A stretch of DNA of 6,501 nucleotides from JALHQU01 sp043745295 (GCA_043745295.1 JAYTTN010000299.1:1-6501); one strand, 5' to 3'. Positions 1-6,023 are shown, numbered from the stretch's first letter. Program-made: numbers and translations. The notes: generated by a model not told the origin, from the sequence alone.

Positions 1-94
1 GTCCCTCCGGGACTCGCTCGTTTCCCCGCTGGTACCACGGGTTCCGTCATCCCCGGCTACTGGCACTCACCGCTCCGCGGTGCAGGTGCGTGCC
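1..94. repeat. Cluster of GC-rich hairpins, candidate dispersed repeat
   Basis: Three inverted repeats follow one another. Positions 1-13 form GTCCC-TCC-GGGAC. Around 25-42, CCCG and CGGG flank the palindrome TGGTACCA. At 62-94, GGCAC (62-66) pairs with GTGCC (90-94) around an inner hairpin CACCGC-TCC-GCGGTG (68-82). The first and third hairpins share the loop TCC. No reading frame here looks protein-like. Such strings of small palindromes between genes resemble the REP-like dispersed repeats of large planctomycete genomes, but only one copy is visible, so repeat status is inferred. The element may continue upstream of the window. Confidence 0.4.
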
Positions 95-441
95 TGACAC
101 ACCGCTGCCTCATTTCTTCGCGACGGCCTTCGGCTGGCTGCGGAAGGCGATGGCCCGCCGGACGGCCGGCGCGCCGAGCAGGAGCGGGAACCGCATGAGG
201 TGAATCGCCAAGACGGGCAGGCACGGTCATGCTGGGTGGCGACCGCCGCGAAGGCCAACATAGATTGCGTGAAGGCGAAGAGCGTGGCCGCTCCGTCGTT
301 TCAACGGAAGAAATTCCCGACCGAAGTCCGCGCCATCGGGGGTTGTGAACCGTACCTTCGTAGACTGACCCATCCGGCCGGGGAACGGCTCCGCGAAGCG
401 CTCCCGTTACCGCGGATGAGGTCGATTCCCCCAGGTGACGC
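95..441. other. Region upstream of selD without an intact gene; possible decayed membrane-protein tail
   Basis: No intact gene is supported. On the minus strand, two short open stretches in different frames look like the end of a membrane protein. The first (about 300 down to 230) reads TLFAFTQSMLAFAAVATQH. The second (226 down to the stop at 110-112) reads VLAIHLMRFPLLLGAP, then AVRRAIAFRSQPKAVAKK. A single frameshift near 227-232 would join them, which suggests a remnant, but no family is recognised. At 382-411 there is an imperfect hairpin (AACGG 384-388 with CCGTT 404-408, inner CGC-GAA-GCG), probably in the selD leader. I see no convincing sigma-70 promoter. Confidence 0.3.
433..438 (+). 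promoter_or_regulatory. Ribosome binding site fixing the selD start
   Basis: AGGTGA matches the 3' part of the Shine-Dalgarno complement AGGAGGTGA and ends three bases before ATG 442-444, the expected offset for that part of the motif. Its TGA (436-438) is also an in-frame stop for the selD frame, so no start further upstream is possible. This supports ATG 442 as the true start, ahead of the UGA at 496, rather than the GTG at 604. Confidence 0.55.
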
Positions 442-1494
442 ATGCGCCTGTTCGGACGCCGGAAACGGCTGACGGATTACGCCAGTTGCGCGGGTTGAGC
501 CGGTAAACTGCCGCCCGGCGGCATCGCTCAGGTTCTGAGCTACCTGCCCAAAATCCGCGACCCGAACCTGCTCGTCGGCACCGACACGCACGACGACGCG
601 GGCGTGTACCGCATCGCGCCCGACTTGGCCCTCGTGCAGACGCTCGACTTCTTCCCGCCGGTCGTCGATGACCCCTACGTTTACGGCCAGATCGCCGCCG
701 CCAACTCGCTGTCCGACGTGTACGCGATGGGCGGCAAACCGCTGACGGCGATGAACCTCGTCTGCTACCCCGACGACAAGCTGAGCATGGACTGGCTCGG
801 CCGCATTCTGGCCGGCGGCGGCGAGCGGTGCCAGGCGGCCGGCTGCACCGTCGTCGGCGGGCACACCGTCCGCGACAACGAGATCAAGTTCGGCCTGTCG
901 GTCACGGGGACCGTCCACCCGGATCACATCCTCACGAACGCGAACGCCAAGCCGGGCGACGTGCTGGTGTTGACCAAGCCCCTCGGCACCGGCTTCGTCA
1001 CGACTTCCGCGAAGCAACGGAAGTGCCCGGATGCCCTGCTGAAAGTGGCGTGCGACAGCATGGCCCAACTGAACGCCGTCGGTGTCGGGCCGATGCGCGA
1101 GTGCGGGGCGCACGCCGCCACCGACGTGACCGGGTTCGGCCTCGCCGGGCACGCCTTCGAGATGGCCGAGGGCAGCCATACGACCATCGTCCTCGACCTG
1201 AAAGCGCTGCCGCTGTTCCCCGGCATCGACGCCATCGACGCGACCAAGTTCCGCACCCGCGCGAGCAAGACGAACCGCGAGTACACCCTCGCGGAGACGC
1301 ACTTCGACGGCACGCCGGACCCGTGGCGGCTGGAGTTCTTCTACGACGCCCAGACTTCCGGCGGGCTGCTGATTAGTGTCCCCGCCAGCCGTGCGGACGA
1401 GCTGGTCGGCAAGCTGAAGGCCAACGGCGCGCTGGTGGCCGTGGTCATCGGTGAAGTGGTCTCGCGCCGGGACAAAGCGCTGTGGGTGAAGTGA
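442..1494 (+). CDS. selD: Selenide, water dikinase (selenophosphate synthetase), selenocysteine-containing
   Basis: SelD converts selenide and ATP to selenophosphate, AMP and phosphate in the cytoplasm; selenophosphate is the selenium donor for Sec-tRNA and selenouridine. Read from ATG 442 through one in-frame TGA, the protein has 350 residues, close to E. coli SelD (347). The N-terminus has LTDYASCAGUAGKL, aligning with LTQYSHGAGCGCK of E. coli: Sec19 falls on catalytic Cys17 and Lys22 on Lys20. Further family motifs are THDDAGVY (Asp51-Asp52), TLDFFPPVVDDPYVYG, IAAANSLSDVYAMGGKP, GGHTVRDNEIKFGLSVTG, DVTGFGLAGH (about 228-237) and DAQTSGGLL. Start choice: AGGTGA lies just upstream and an in-frame stop at 436-438 excludes earlier starts. 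A start at GTG 604 would delete the catalytic residue, the Lys and the Asp pair. No other selenium gene is in the window. SelD identity is near certain; Sec insertion is strongly inferred. Confidence 0.95.
496..498 (+). other. In-frame UGA decoded as selenocysteine (codon 19 of selD)
   Basis: TGA lies in frame between the family-like N-terminus (442-495) and the rest of SelD (499-1491). The residues on both sides, C-A-G before and A-G-K-L after, align without gap to the active-site loop of SelD, and the UGA falls on the position known to be Cys or Sec in this family. A true stop would need the conserved coding sequence at 499-603 to be untranslated. A Cys-to-opal mutation (TGC or TGT to TGA) is the main alternative. 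Confidence 0.85.
496..540 (+). promoter_or_regulatory. Candidate bacterial SECIS element with alternative stem-loops
   Basis: Three pairings are possible in the mRNA just after the UGA. Hairpin A pairs TGCCGC (509-514) with GCGGCA (518-523), loop CCG. Hairpin B pairs GCTCAG (526-531) with CTGAGC (535-540), loop GTT; with five pairs the loop is GGTTC. A basal stem pairs TGAGC (496-500, containing the UGA) with GCTCA (526-530) and encloses A. The basal stem and B use the same bases and exclude each other. Known bacterial SECIS elements have a small apical loop, with a G in its first two positions, about 16-37 nt after the UGA. Hairpin B fits, about 32-33 nt away. The pairings are seen directly; SelB binding is inferred. 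Confidence 0.55.
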
Positions 1495-1598
1495 CATCCA
1501 TCGGCCGGCGGTTAAACGGACGGTCGCGCGGTGGAAGGCGCGTCGGGTCGAGCGGATGGCCAGCGCGTGCGCCGTGCAAGCCAGCGACCGATGGGACG

Positions 1599-1727
1599 CC
1601 TGCGGAGCCGGCGACGGTGCTGCTGGCGGGCGTCGGGCTGGCCGCTCTGAGGCTGGTCCGGCGGTCTCGGCGGGCCACAACGGAAAGCCGCGTTAGAGAG
1701 GGCGAAGCACAGTACAAGTGGGCTTGA
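1599..1727 (+). pseudogene. Orphan PEP-CTERM sorting-signal remnant
   Basis: The frame ending at TGA 1725-1727 reads PAEPATVLLAGVGLAALRLV followed by RRSRRATTE, a near copy of the C-terminal sorting tail of the PEP-CTERM protein at 1792-2370 (VPEPATVLLAGVGLAGLRLV). The frame opens at 1482 inside selD, but upstream of 1599 it has no signal peptide or passenger domain, so this is not a working exported protein. The EP of the motif remains while the VPEP context is degraded to PAEP. Similarity to the downstream gene continues beyond its stop codon at DNA level (GGCGAAGC at 1701-1708 and 2381-2388). This suggests a former tandem paralogue that lost its 5' part by deletion, or a recombination product. 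Confidence 0.6.
1603..1644 (+). repeat. 42-bp direct repeat, copy 1
   Basis: This stretch is identical over 42 bases to 2282-2323, with starts 679 bp apart. Both encode the core of a PEP-CTERM tail in the same frame. Weaker similarity continues to about 1715. Perfect identity including third codon positions points to recent duplication or gene conversion rather than convergence on the motif. Confidence 0.85.
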
Positions 1728-1791
1728 TTACCCTCACCGGTCTACGGTAGTTTCCCGCCCGCGACCCGTCCCCCCACCGGAATCCGACCCC

Positions 1792-2370
1792 ATGACGCGC
1801 ATCGCCATCGCCATCGCCATCGCCCTGACCGCCGTCGCCCTGGCCGCCACCGCCGCACGCGCCGAGCCGATCCGGTGGATCGGCACCACTCCGAGCCTCA
1901 CTCGAGTCATCCCCGGCGTCACGACGCTGTTCGTCGGTGGGGGCGGTGCCGGAGGGGACACCGAACCCGGACAGCCCGCGCCGTTCTACTTCAACGGCCA
2001 GTGGGAATGGGACTACAACAAACCCCTCCCCGGACCTGGCGGTCTCGTCGATACGTACAACAACGTCGCCACCGTCACCGACCTGGCGTCCGGGCAGTCC
2101 GGCCAGTTCCTCGTGCCGATGTCCGTCCTGGTTGTAGGGTCGCAAAGCATTTCCGTGCAGAACGACCCGTTCACCGCCCACCTTCTCCTGGGTGGGAACG
2201 ACTACTGGATCACCGACAACAAGAACACCTTCCCCCACAGCACCGGGTTGCTCACGGTCACGCCGGCAACGCCGGCCGTGCCGGAGCCGGCGACGGTGCT
2301 GCTGGCGGGCGTCGGGCTGGCCGGCCTGCGACTGGTCCGGCGATATCGGCGTGTGACAGCGGAAGGCTAA
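1792..2370 (+). CDS. PEP-CTERM sorted secreted protein, function unknown
   Basis: The product has 192 residues. Residues 1-24 form a Sec signal peptide: a short basic start (MTR), an Ala/Ile-rich core, and an ARA cleavage site before EP. The middle (25-160) is a small passenger rich in Gly, Asn, Thr and aromatics (for example FYFNGQWEWDYNKP, about 66-78) with no catalytic motif I recognise. The C-terminus is a complete PEP-CTERM tail: VPEP (163-166), a hydrophobic segment TVLLAGVGLAGLRLV (168-182), then the basic cluster RRYRR. Such tails are known substrates of exosortase, which delivers proteins to the envelope or an extracellular matrix; no exosortase gene is in the window. No clear Shine-Dalgarno precedes ATG 1792. 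A weak promoter-like pair is TTGATT (1724-1729) and TAGTTT (1748-1753), 18 bp apart. The 3' end duplicates the remnant at 1599-1727. Confidence 0.85.
   Translation: MTRIAIAIAIALTAVALAATAARAEPIRWIGTTPSLTRVIPGVTTLFVGGGGAGGDTEPGQPAPFYFNGQWEWDYNKPLPGPGGLVDTYNNVATVTDLASGQSGQFLVPMSVLVVGSQSISVQNDPFTAHLLLGGNDYWITDNKNTFPHSTGLLTVTPATPAVPEPATVLLAGVGLAGLRLVRRYRRVTAEG
1801..1824 (+). repeat. Four tandem copies of ATCGCC inside the signal peptide
   Basis: ATCGCC occurs four times without interruption, encoding IAIAIAIA (residues 4-11) in the hydrophobic core of the PEP-CTERM protein's signal peptide. The unit is six bases, so copy-number change would lengthen or shorten the hydrophobic core without shifting the frame. 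Confidence 0.8.
2282..2323 (+). repeat. 42-bp direct repeat, copy 2
   Basis: Identical to 1603-1644. This copy lies in the intact PEP-CTERM gene and encodes most of the sorting tail (PEPATVLLAGVGLA). Confidence 0.85.
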
Positions 2371-2379
2371 GCCTGAACG

Positions 2380-2403
2380 GGGCGAAGCGCGGTCGCTTCG
2401 CCC
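2380..2403 (+). terminator. Hairpin after the PEP-CTERM gene, terminator-like but without T-run
   Basis: GGGCGAAGCG (2380-2389) pairs perfectly with CGCTTCGCCC (2394-2403) around the loop CGGT, starting 10 bases after the stop codon at 2370. Ten uninterrupted pairs make a very stable RNA hairpin. No T-run follows, so it is either a T-poor intrinsic terminator or a 3'-end stabilising structure. The upstream duplicate keeps only the left arm (1700-1708) and has lost the right arm. Confidence 0.5.
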
Positions 2404-2445
2404 TGGAGGGGCGGGTCGGCCATTGGAATTCTACCCGTGAGGTGG

Positions 2446-2600
2446 TTCGGCCCTCACCCCCGGCCCCTCTCCCTCGGACGTTCCGCGCGGCCGCGGGAAC
2501 TGGGGAGAGGGGAGGAAGACAACCAACCCTCGCCCGCCGGAGCCACCGGCTCGGGATCACGGGGAGAGGGTGGTTGCGCGGCAACCGGGTGAGGGCCGAA
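2446..2600. repeat. 155-bp nested inverted-repeat element (MITE- or REP-like)
   Basis: The ends are a perfect 14-bp inverted repeat: TTCGGCCCTCACCC (2446-2459) and GGGTGAGGGCCGAA (2587-2600). Nested inside are CCCCTCTCCC (2464-2473) with GGGAGAGGGG (2503-2512), a hairpin closed by GTTCC (2480-2484) and GGAAC (2496-2500), AACCAACCCT (2521-2530) with near-complement AGGGTGGTT (2567-2575), GAGCC-ACC-GGCTC (2540-2552) and GGTTGC-GCG-GCAACC (2572-2586). It has no coding capacity. CCCTCACCCC...CCCTCTCCC strings are known from dispersed intergenic repeats in several bacterial groups; family membership here is inferred. No target-site duplication is obvious. Confidence 0.6.
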
Positions 2601-2683
2601 TTCGGGGGAGTATTCCACCCGCCGAACGCCTAAACACCACCATCCGTCACTGCACCCAGCCCTGACCCCGTTTGGACTTTTCC

Positions 2684-2712
2684 TTGCTCCGCACCCGCAT
2701 CGGCGGTATCCT
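2684..2712 (+). promoter_or_regulatory. Candidate sigma-70 promoter for the DUF1549/DUF1553 gene
   Basis: TTGCTC (2684-2689) and TATCCT (2707-2712) are separated by exactly 17 bp and lie 83 bp upstream of ATG 2796. They match the -35 consensus in 3 of 6 positions and the -10 consensus in 4 of 6. The stretch is more AT-rich than its surroundings. This is pattern evidence only. Confidence 0.35.
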
Positions 2713-2795
2713 TCTCTCACGTCGGTGCCCGTGGCCGATGCCCGCCGATTCGCTCGTCTCCTGCTGTTCCGTCCGCCTCACCCCGGATCGGTCCC

Positions 2796-4970
2796 ATGCG
2801 TCCGTTCTATTTGTTCGCCGCGATTTCGCTTTCGTCCGCTGCCGCCGGCGCGGAACGCCCGGTCACGTTCGAGCGCGACATCCAGCCGCTCCTGACGCGG
2901 GCCGGGTGCAACGCCGGCGCGTGCCACGGCAAGGCGCGCGGGCAGAACGGGTTCGCCCTGTCGCTGCTCGGCTTCGACCCGGCGTTCGACCACACCGCCA
3001 TCGTGAAAGAGGGCCGCGGCCGCCGCCTCTTCTCCGCCGACCCGGACAACAGCCTGTTCCTGCTGAAGGCGAGCGGGGCCGTCTCCCACGGCGGCGGCAA
3101 GAAGCTGCCCGTCGGCACGGCCGGGTACGAACTGGTGAAGCGGTGGATCGTCGCCGGCACCCCGCGCACGCCACCGGACGCGCCGACGCTGACGCGGATC
3201 ACCGTCGCGCCGGCGGAAGTCGTCGCCGCGTTCAAGCAGACGAAGCCGCTGACCGTGACCGCGCACTACTCGGACGGCAGCACCGAGGACGCGACGGAGC
3301 TGGCCGCGTTCCAGTCGAACGACAGCGGGTACGCGGCCGTGGATGCGGCCGGCGTGATCCGCGTCGGCACCATCGCCGGGGAGGCCGCCGTCACCGCCCG
3401 GTTCGTGGACAAGTTCGCCGTGACGAACGTGTTGATCCCGCTGCCGGGTACGGCGGATGCGGCCGTGTACGCCAAGCTGCCCCGCAACAACTTCATCGAC
3501 GGCCACGTCTGGGACAAGCTGCAACGGCTCGGCCTGACCGCCTCCGAACCGGCACCGGATAGCACCTTCCACCGCCGCGCGTTCCTCACGATCATCGGCC
3601 GGCTGCCGACCTCGGACGAGACCCGCGCGCACCTCGCCGACGCCGACCCGAAGAAGCGGGAGAAACTCATCGACCGCTTGCTCGCGCGGCCGGAGTACGC
3701 CGACTTCTGGGCGAACAAGTGGGCCGACCTGCTCCGCCCGAACCCGTACCACGTCGGCATCAAGGCGACGTTCACCTACGACCAGTGGATCCGCGACCAG
3801 TTCCGCCGGAACGTGCCGTACGACCGGTTCGTCCGCGACCTCGTCACCGCGCAGGGCAGCACCTGGAAGAACGGCGCGGCGGTGTTCTACCGCAACCGCC
3901 GCGAGCCGGAGGAACTGGCCCCGATGGTCAGCCGGCTGTTCCTCGGCGTGCGGCTGGACTGCGCCAAGTGCCACCAGCACCCGTCCGAGAAGTGGAGCCA
4001 AAAGGACTTTTACAGCTTCGCCGCGTTCTTCAGCCGCGTCGGGCGGAAGGGGCAGGGCATCTCGGCCCCGATCTCCGGCGGCGAGGAAGTCGTGTTCCTG
4101 AAGGAGTCCGGCACGGTGACGCACCCGCTGACGGGCGAGGTGCTGCCGCCGACGCCGCTGCTCGGAAAACCGCTCGACATTGCTGCCGACGCCGACCCGC
4201 GGGCGGTGCTGGCGGACTGGGTGACGGCGAAGGACAACCCGTTCTTCGCCAAGGTGATCGCCAATCGGGTGTGGGCAGACCTGATGGGTCGCGGCCTCGT
4301 GGACCCGGTGGACGACCTCCGCGACACCAACCCGCCGACGAACCCGGCGCTGCTGGCGGCGCTGGCCGACGACTTCCGCACGAACGGCCACGACCTGAAA
4401 AAGTTGATCCGGGTCATCGCCACGAGCCACACGTTCGCGCTGAGTTCGACGCCGACCGCCCGCAACGCCGCCGACGCCCGCAACTACTCCCGCCACTACC
4501 GCCAGCGGATGCGGGCCGAGGTGCTGCTGGACGCAGTGTCGGACGTGACCGGCGTGCCGGAGAAGTTCGACGCCATGCCCGCCGGGTCGCGCGCGATGGA
4601 GGCGTGGACGGTGCGGTTCGACTCCAAGTTCCTCGACAGCTTCGGCCGCCCCGACCCGAACCAGGATCCGCCGTGCGAGCGGACCACCGACACCACGGTG
4701 GTACAAGCGCTGCACCTGATGAACGCGCCGGGGCTGGCCGCGAAGATCACCGCCGACGCCGGCCGCGCGGCGAAGCTGGCGGAGGGGAAGAAGACCCCGG
4801 CGGAAATCGTGGAGGAACTCTACCTACTGACCTACAACCGCAGGCCGACGGTAGACGAGAATGCTACCTGCGTGGCCCGCTTCGTCAAGAAGGACGCCAC
4901 CCGCCGTACCGCCACCGAAGACCTGATGTGGGCGCTCGTCAACACCCCCGAGTTCGTGTTCGCGGATTGA
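2796..4970 (+). CDS. Secreted cytochrome-like protein with Ig-like, DUF1549 (PSCyt2) and DUF1553 (PSD1) domains
   Basis: This 724-residue protein is typical of Planctomycetes; its biochemical role is not established. Residues 1-19 form a signal peptide (cleavage near AAAGA before ERP). Residues 20-122 form a cytochrome-c-like region with GCNAGACHG: Cys38, Cys43 and His44, a CX4CH spacing instead of CX2CH. Residues about 130-216 look like a bacterial Ig-like fold (LTVTAHYSDGSTEDAT, then GVIRVGTIAGEAAVTARF). About 228-420 is DUF1549, with FHRRAFLTIIGRLPT, FWANKWADLLRPN and a canonical haem motif CAKCHQHP (Cys389, Cys392, His393). About 468-722 is DUF1553, with NPFFAKVIANRVWADLMGRG, RMRAEVLLDAVSDVTG, FGRPD and a C-terminal LVNTPEFVF. 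Haem binding and export are inferred. No clear Shine-Dalgarno precedes ATG 2796, which is the start giving a signal peptide. Genes of this type usually have a DUF1501 gene next to them; here that gene lies 1.1 kb away behind an opposing gene. Confidence 0.92.
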   Translation: MRPFYLFAAISLSSAAAGAERPVTFERDIQPLLTRAGCNAGACHGKARGQNGFALSLLGFDPAFDHTAIVKEGRGRRLFSADPDNSLFLLKASGAVSHGGGKKLPVGTAGYELVKRWIVAGTPRTPPDAPTLTRITVAPAEVVAAFKQTKPLTVTAHYSDGSTEDATELAAFQSNDSGYAAVDAAGVIRVGTIAGEAAVTARFVDKFAVTNVLIPLPGTADAAVYAKLPRNNFIDGHVWDKLQRLGLTASEPAPDSTFHRRAFLTIIGRLPTSDETRAHLADADPKKREKLIDRLLARPEYADFWANKWADLLRPNPYHVGIKATFTYDQWIRDQFRRNVPYDRFVRDLVTAQGSTWKNGAAVFYRNRREPEELAPMVSRLFLGVRLDCAKCHQHPSEKWSQKDFYSFAAFFSRVGRKGQGISAPISGGEEVVFLKESGTVTHPLTGEVLPPTPLLGKPLDIAADADPRAVLADWVTAKDNPFFAKVIANRVWADLMGRGLVDPVDDLRDTNPPTNPALLAALADDFRTNGHDLKKLIRVIATSHTFALSSTPTARNAADARNYSRHYRQRMRAEVLLDAVSDVTGVPEKFDAMPAGSRAMEAWTVRFDSKFLDSFGRPDPNQDPPCERTTDTTVVQALHLMNAPGLAAKITADAGRAAKLAEGKKTPAEIVEELYLLTYNRRPTVDENATCVARFVKKDATRRTATEDLMWALVNTPEFVFAD

Positions 4971-4988
4971 TGGTGAAACCCAACCCGC

Positions 4989-5918
4989 CTACTCGCACTC
5001 CGCGACGTTCAACCGCTGCCATTCGGTCGGCTTGCCGGAAGCCAATTCGAAGCGCATTTCGACAGCGAAAGTCACATCCATCTTTCCGCACCAACGCGAC
5101 ACCTTCATGAACGACGGCGGGTCACTGCCTGCCGGCGGCACGACGGCTTCCGGTTCGAAGCAGATACTCCGGTACCCGTCGGTCGCAAGCTCCACATGCC
5201 CGAATCGCTCTTCCCGCCGAATCACGCCGTCCTGTATCCCGGTCAGGTCGAGGTACTGAACCTTCCACGACGAATCGTCGCCCCAGACGCACCCCCAGAC
5301 GAACCCGAACTCTCCGGTGGGCCATTCGTTGTCGGCCGTCCAGTATTCGCTGCCAGGGATCATCGAGTCGTCGTGCAAATCCCACCAGTCCGGGACGTAG
5401 AACCCGACCGGACAGAACCCGTAAGGCGAAGCGGGTTCCTCGGCGATGACCCGTCCGGTCGCCAAGTCCAGCACCGATGTCCCGGAGTACTGCGGGGAGA
5501 TCAGGGCGAACTCCCGGCCGCCCTGACGGAACGGCTCGAACGTTTGCAGCAGCCCGTGATTCCGCTCGTACTCACACACCTTTTCCGGCGTGCCCCCCGA
5601 CTCGGCGCGTCGGAACACTGCCACCACGCTGCCGGCCCACGCCCCCGGTTGGTACTCCTTCCGCGTTGCCCGAACGAAGTAGCGGTCGCGGGGTTTCGGG
5701 CGGGGAGGGAACTCGAAGTCGGTCTGGACGACCGTTTCCCGGACGACGAACCCGCGGTTGTGATACTGTTCGGCCCAGTTCCGCCCGTTCATCTCACGGA
5801 CGCGAAGCTTGGCGATCTCCGCCTCTGCTTCGGCAACGGTGCGGAAGGCCCCGAAGAAGGAGTCCTTCTCGCGGCCTTCGTGAAGACCGTAAACACGGTA
5901 GACCACATCGCCGCGCAT
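4989..5918 (-). CDS. Conserved-looking hypothetical protein, function unknown
   Basis: I do not recognise the family. From ATG at 5918 the product has 309 residues; the frame stays open to TTG 5966, with another ATG at 5945. I prefer 5918 because GGGGAA lies just upstream and the fold-like sequence begins there (MRGDVVYRVYGLHEGREKDS). No signal peptide or membrane segment is visible, so a cytoplasmic protein is likely. The N-terminal part (about 1-60) alternates strand and helix (FFGAFRTVAEAEAEIAKLRV, NWAEQYHNRGFVVRETVVQ). The C-terminal part is rich in Trp, Tyr and acidic residues (VGFYVPDWWDLHDDSMIPGS, GFVWGCVWGDDSSWKVQYLD) and looks beta-rich. Codon use and GC content match real genes, with strong GC bias at third positions. 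It converges on the DUF1549/DUF1553 gene with 18 bp between stops and diverges from the DUF1501 gene. Confidence 0.75.
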   Translation of the reverse strand: MRGDVVYRVYGLHEGREKDSFFGAFRTVAEAEAEIAKLRVREMNGRNWAEQYHNRGFVVRETVVQTDFEFPPRPKPRDRYFVRATRKEYQPGAWAGSVVAVFRRAESGGTPEKVCEYERNHGLLQTFEPFRQGGREFALISPQYSGTSVLDLATGRVIAEEPASPYGFCPVGFYVPDWWDLHDDSMIPGSEYWTADNEWPTGEFGFVWGCVWGDDSSWKVQYLDLTGIQDGVIRREERFGHVELATDGYRSICFEPEAVVPPAGSDPPSFMKVSRWCGKMDVTFAVEMRFELASGKPTEWQRLNVAECE

Positions 5919-5993
5919 GGGTTCCCCGCTTGTGCGAGCCTGCATCTGTTGTTTGGACGCTGGCAAGTGCGTGACCGGGAAGAGATCATTCCC

Positions 5994-6023
5994 GTGGCAT
6001 ACACCGGCTTGTCGGGCTATTCT
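5994..6023 (+). promoter_or_regulatory. Weak candidate promoter of the DUF1501 gene
   Basis: GTGGCA (5994-5999) and TATTCT (6018-6023) are 18 bp apart, 42 bp upstream of ATG 6066, in the gap between divergently oriented genes. The match is modest (4 of 6 at -35 and 4 of 6 at -10) and is pattern evidence only. Confidence 0.25.

Noticed and set aside
292..308. Five-pair stem with a seven-base loop, resembling a tRNA anticodon arm, near selD (considered as tRNA-Sec)
   Set aside because: The loop CGTTTCA has G instead of the invariant T before the anticodon position, and no matching acceptor, D or T arms are found around it.
1482..1598. A start at 1482 for a complete small PEP-CTERM protein
   Set aside because: It overlaps the selD end, has no signal peptide and is Arg/Gly-rich; only the tail from about 1599 shows homology, so it is a remnant.
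301..1680. Long minus-strand open frame of 459 codons across selD
   Set aside because: It is the antisense shadow of selD: its composition is Arg/Val/Gly-rich with no family motif, and the plus strand carries all SelD signatures. High GC content makes long antisense frames common.
2778..4715. Minus-strand open frame of 645 codons opposite the DUF1549/DUF1553 gene
   Set aside because: Low-complexity Arg/Val/Gly/Ala translation with no recognisable domain; it is an antisense artefact of GC-rich third positions.
4960..5005. Inverted pair TCGCGGA / TCCGCGA between the convergent genes as a bidirectional terminator
   Set aside because: Only seven pairs across a loop of about 32 bases, lying partly inside both coding regions and without T-runs; too weak.
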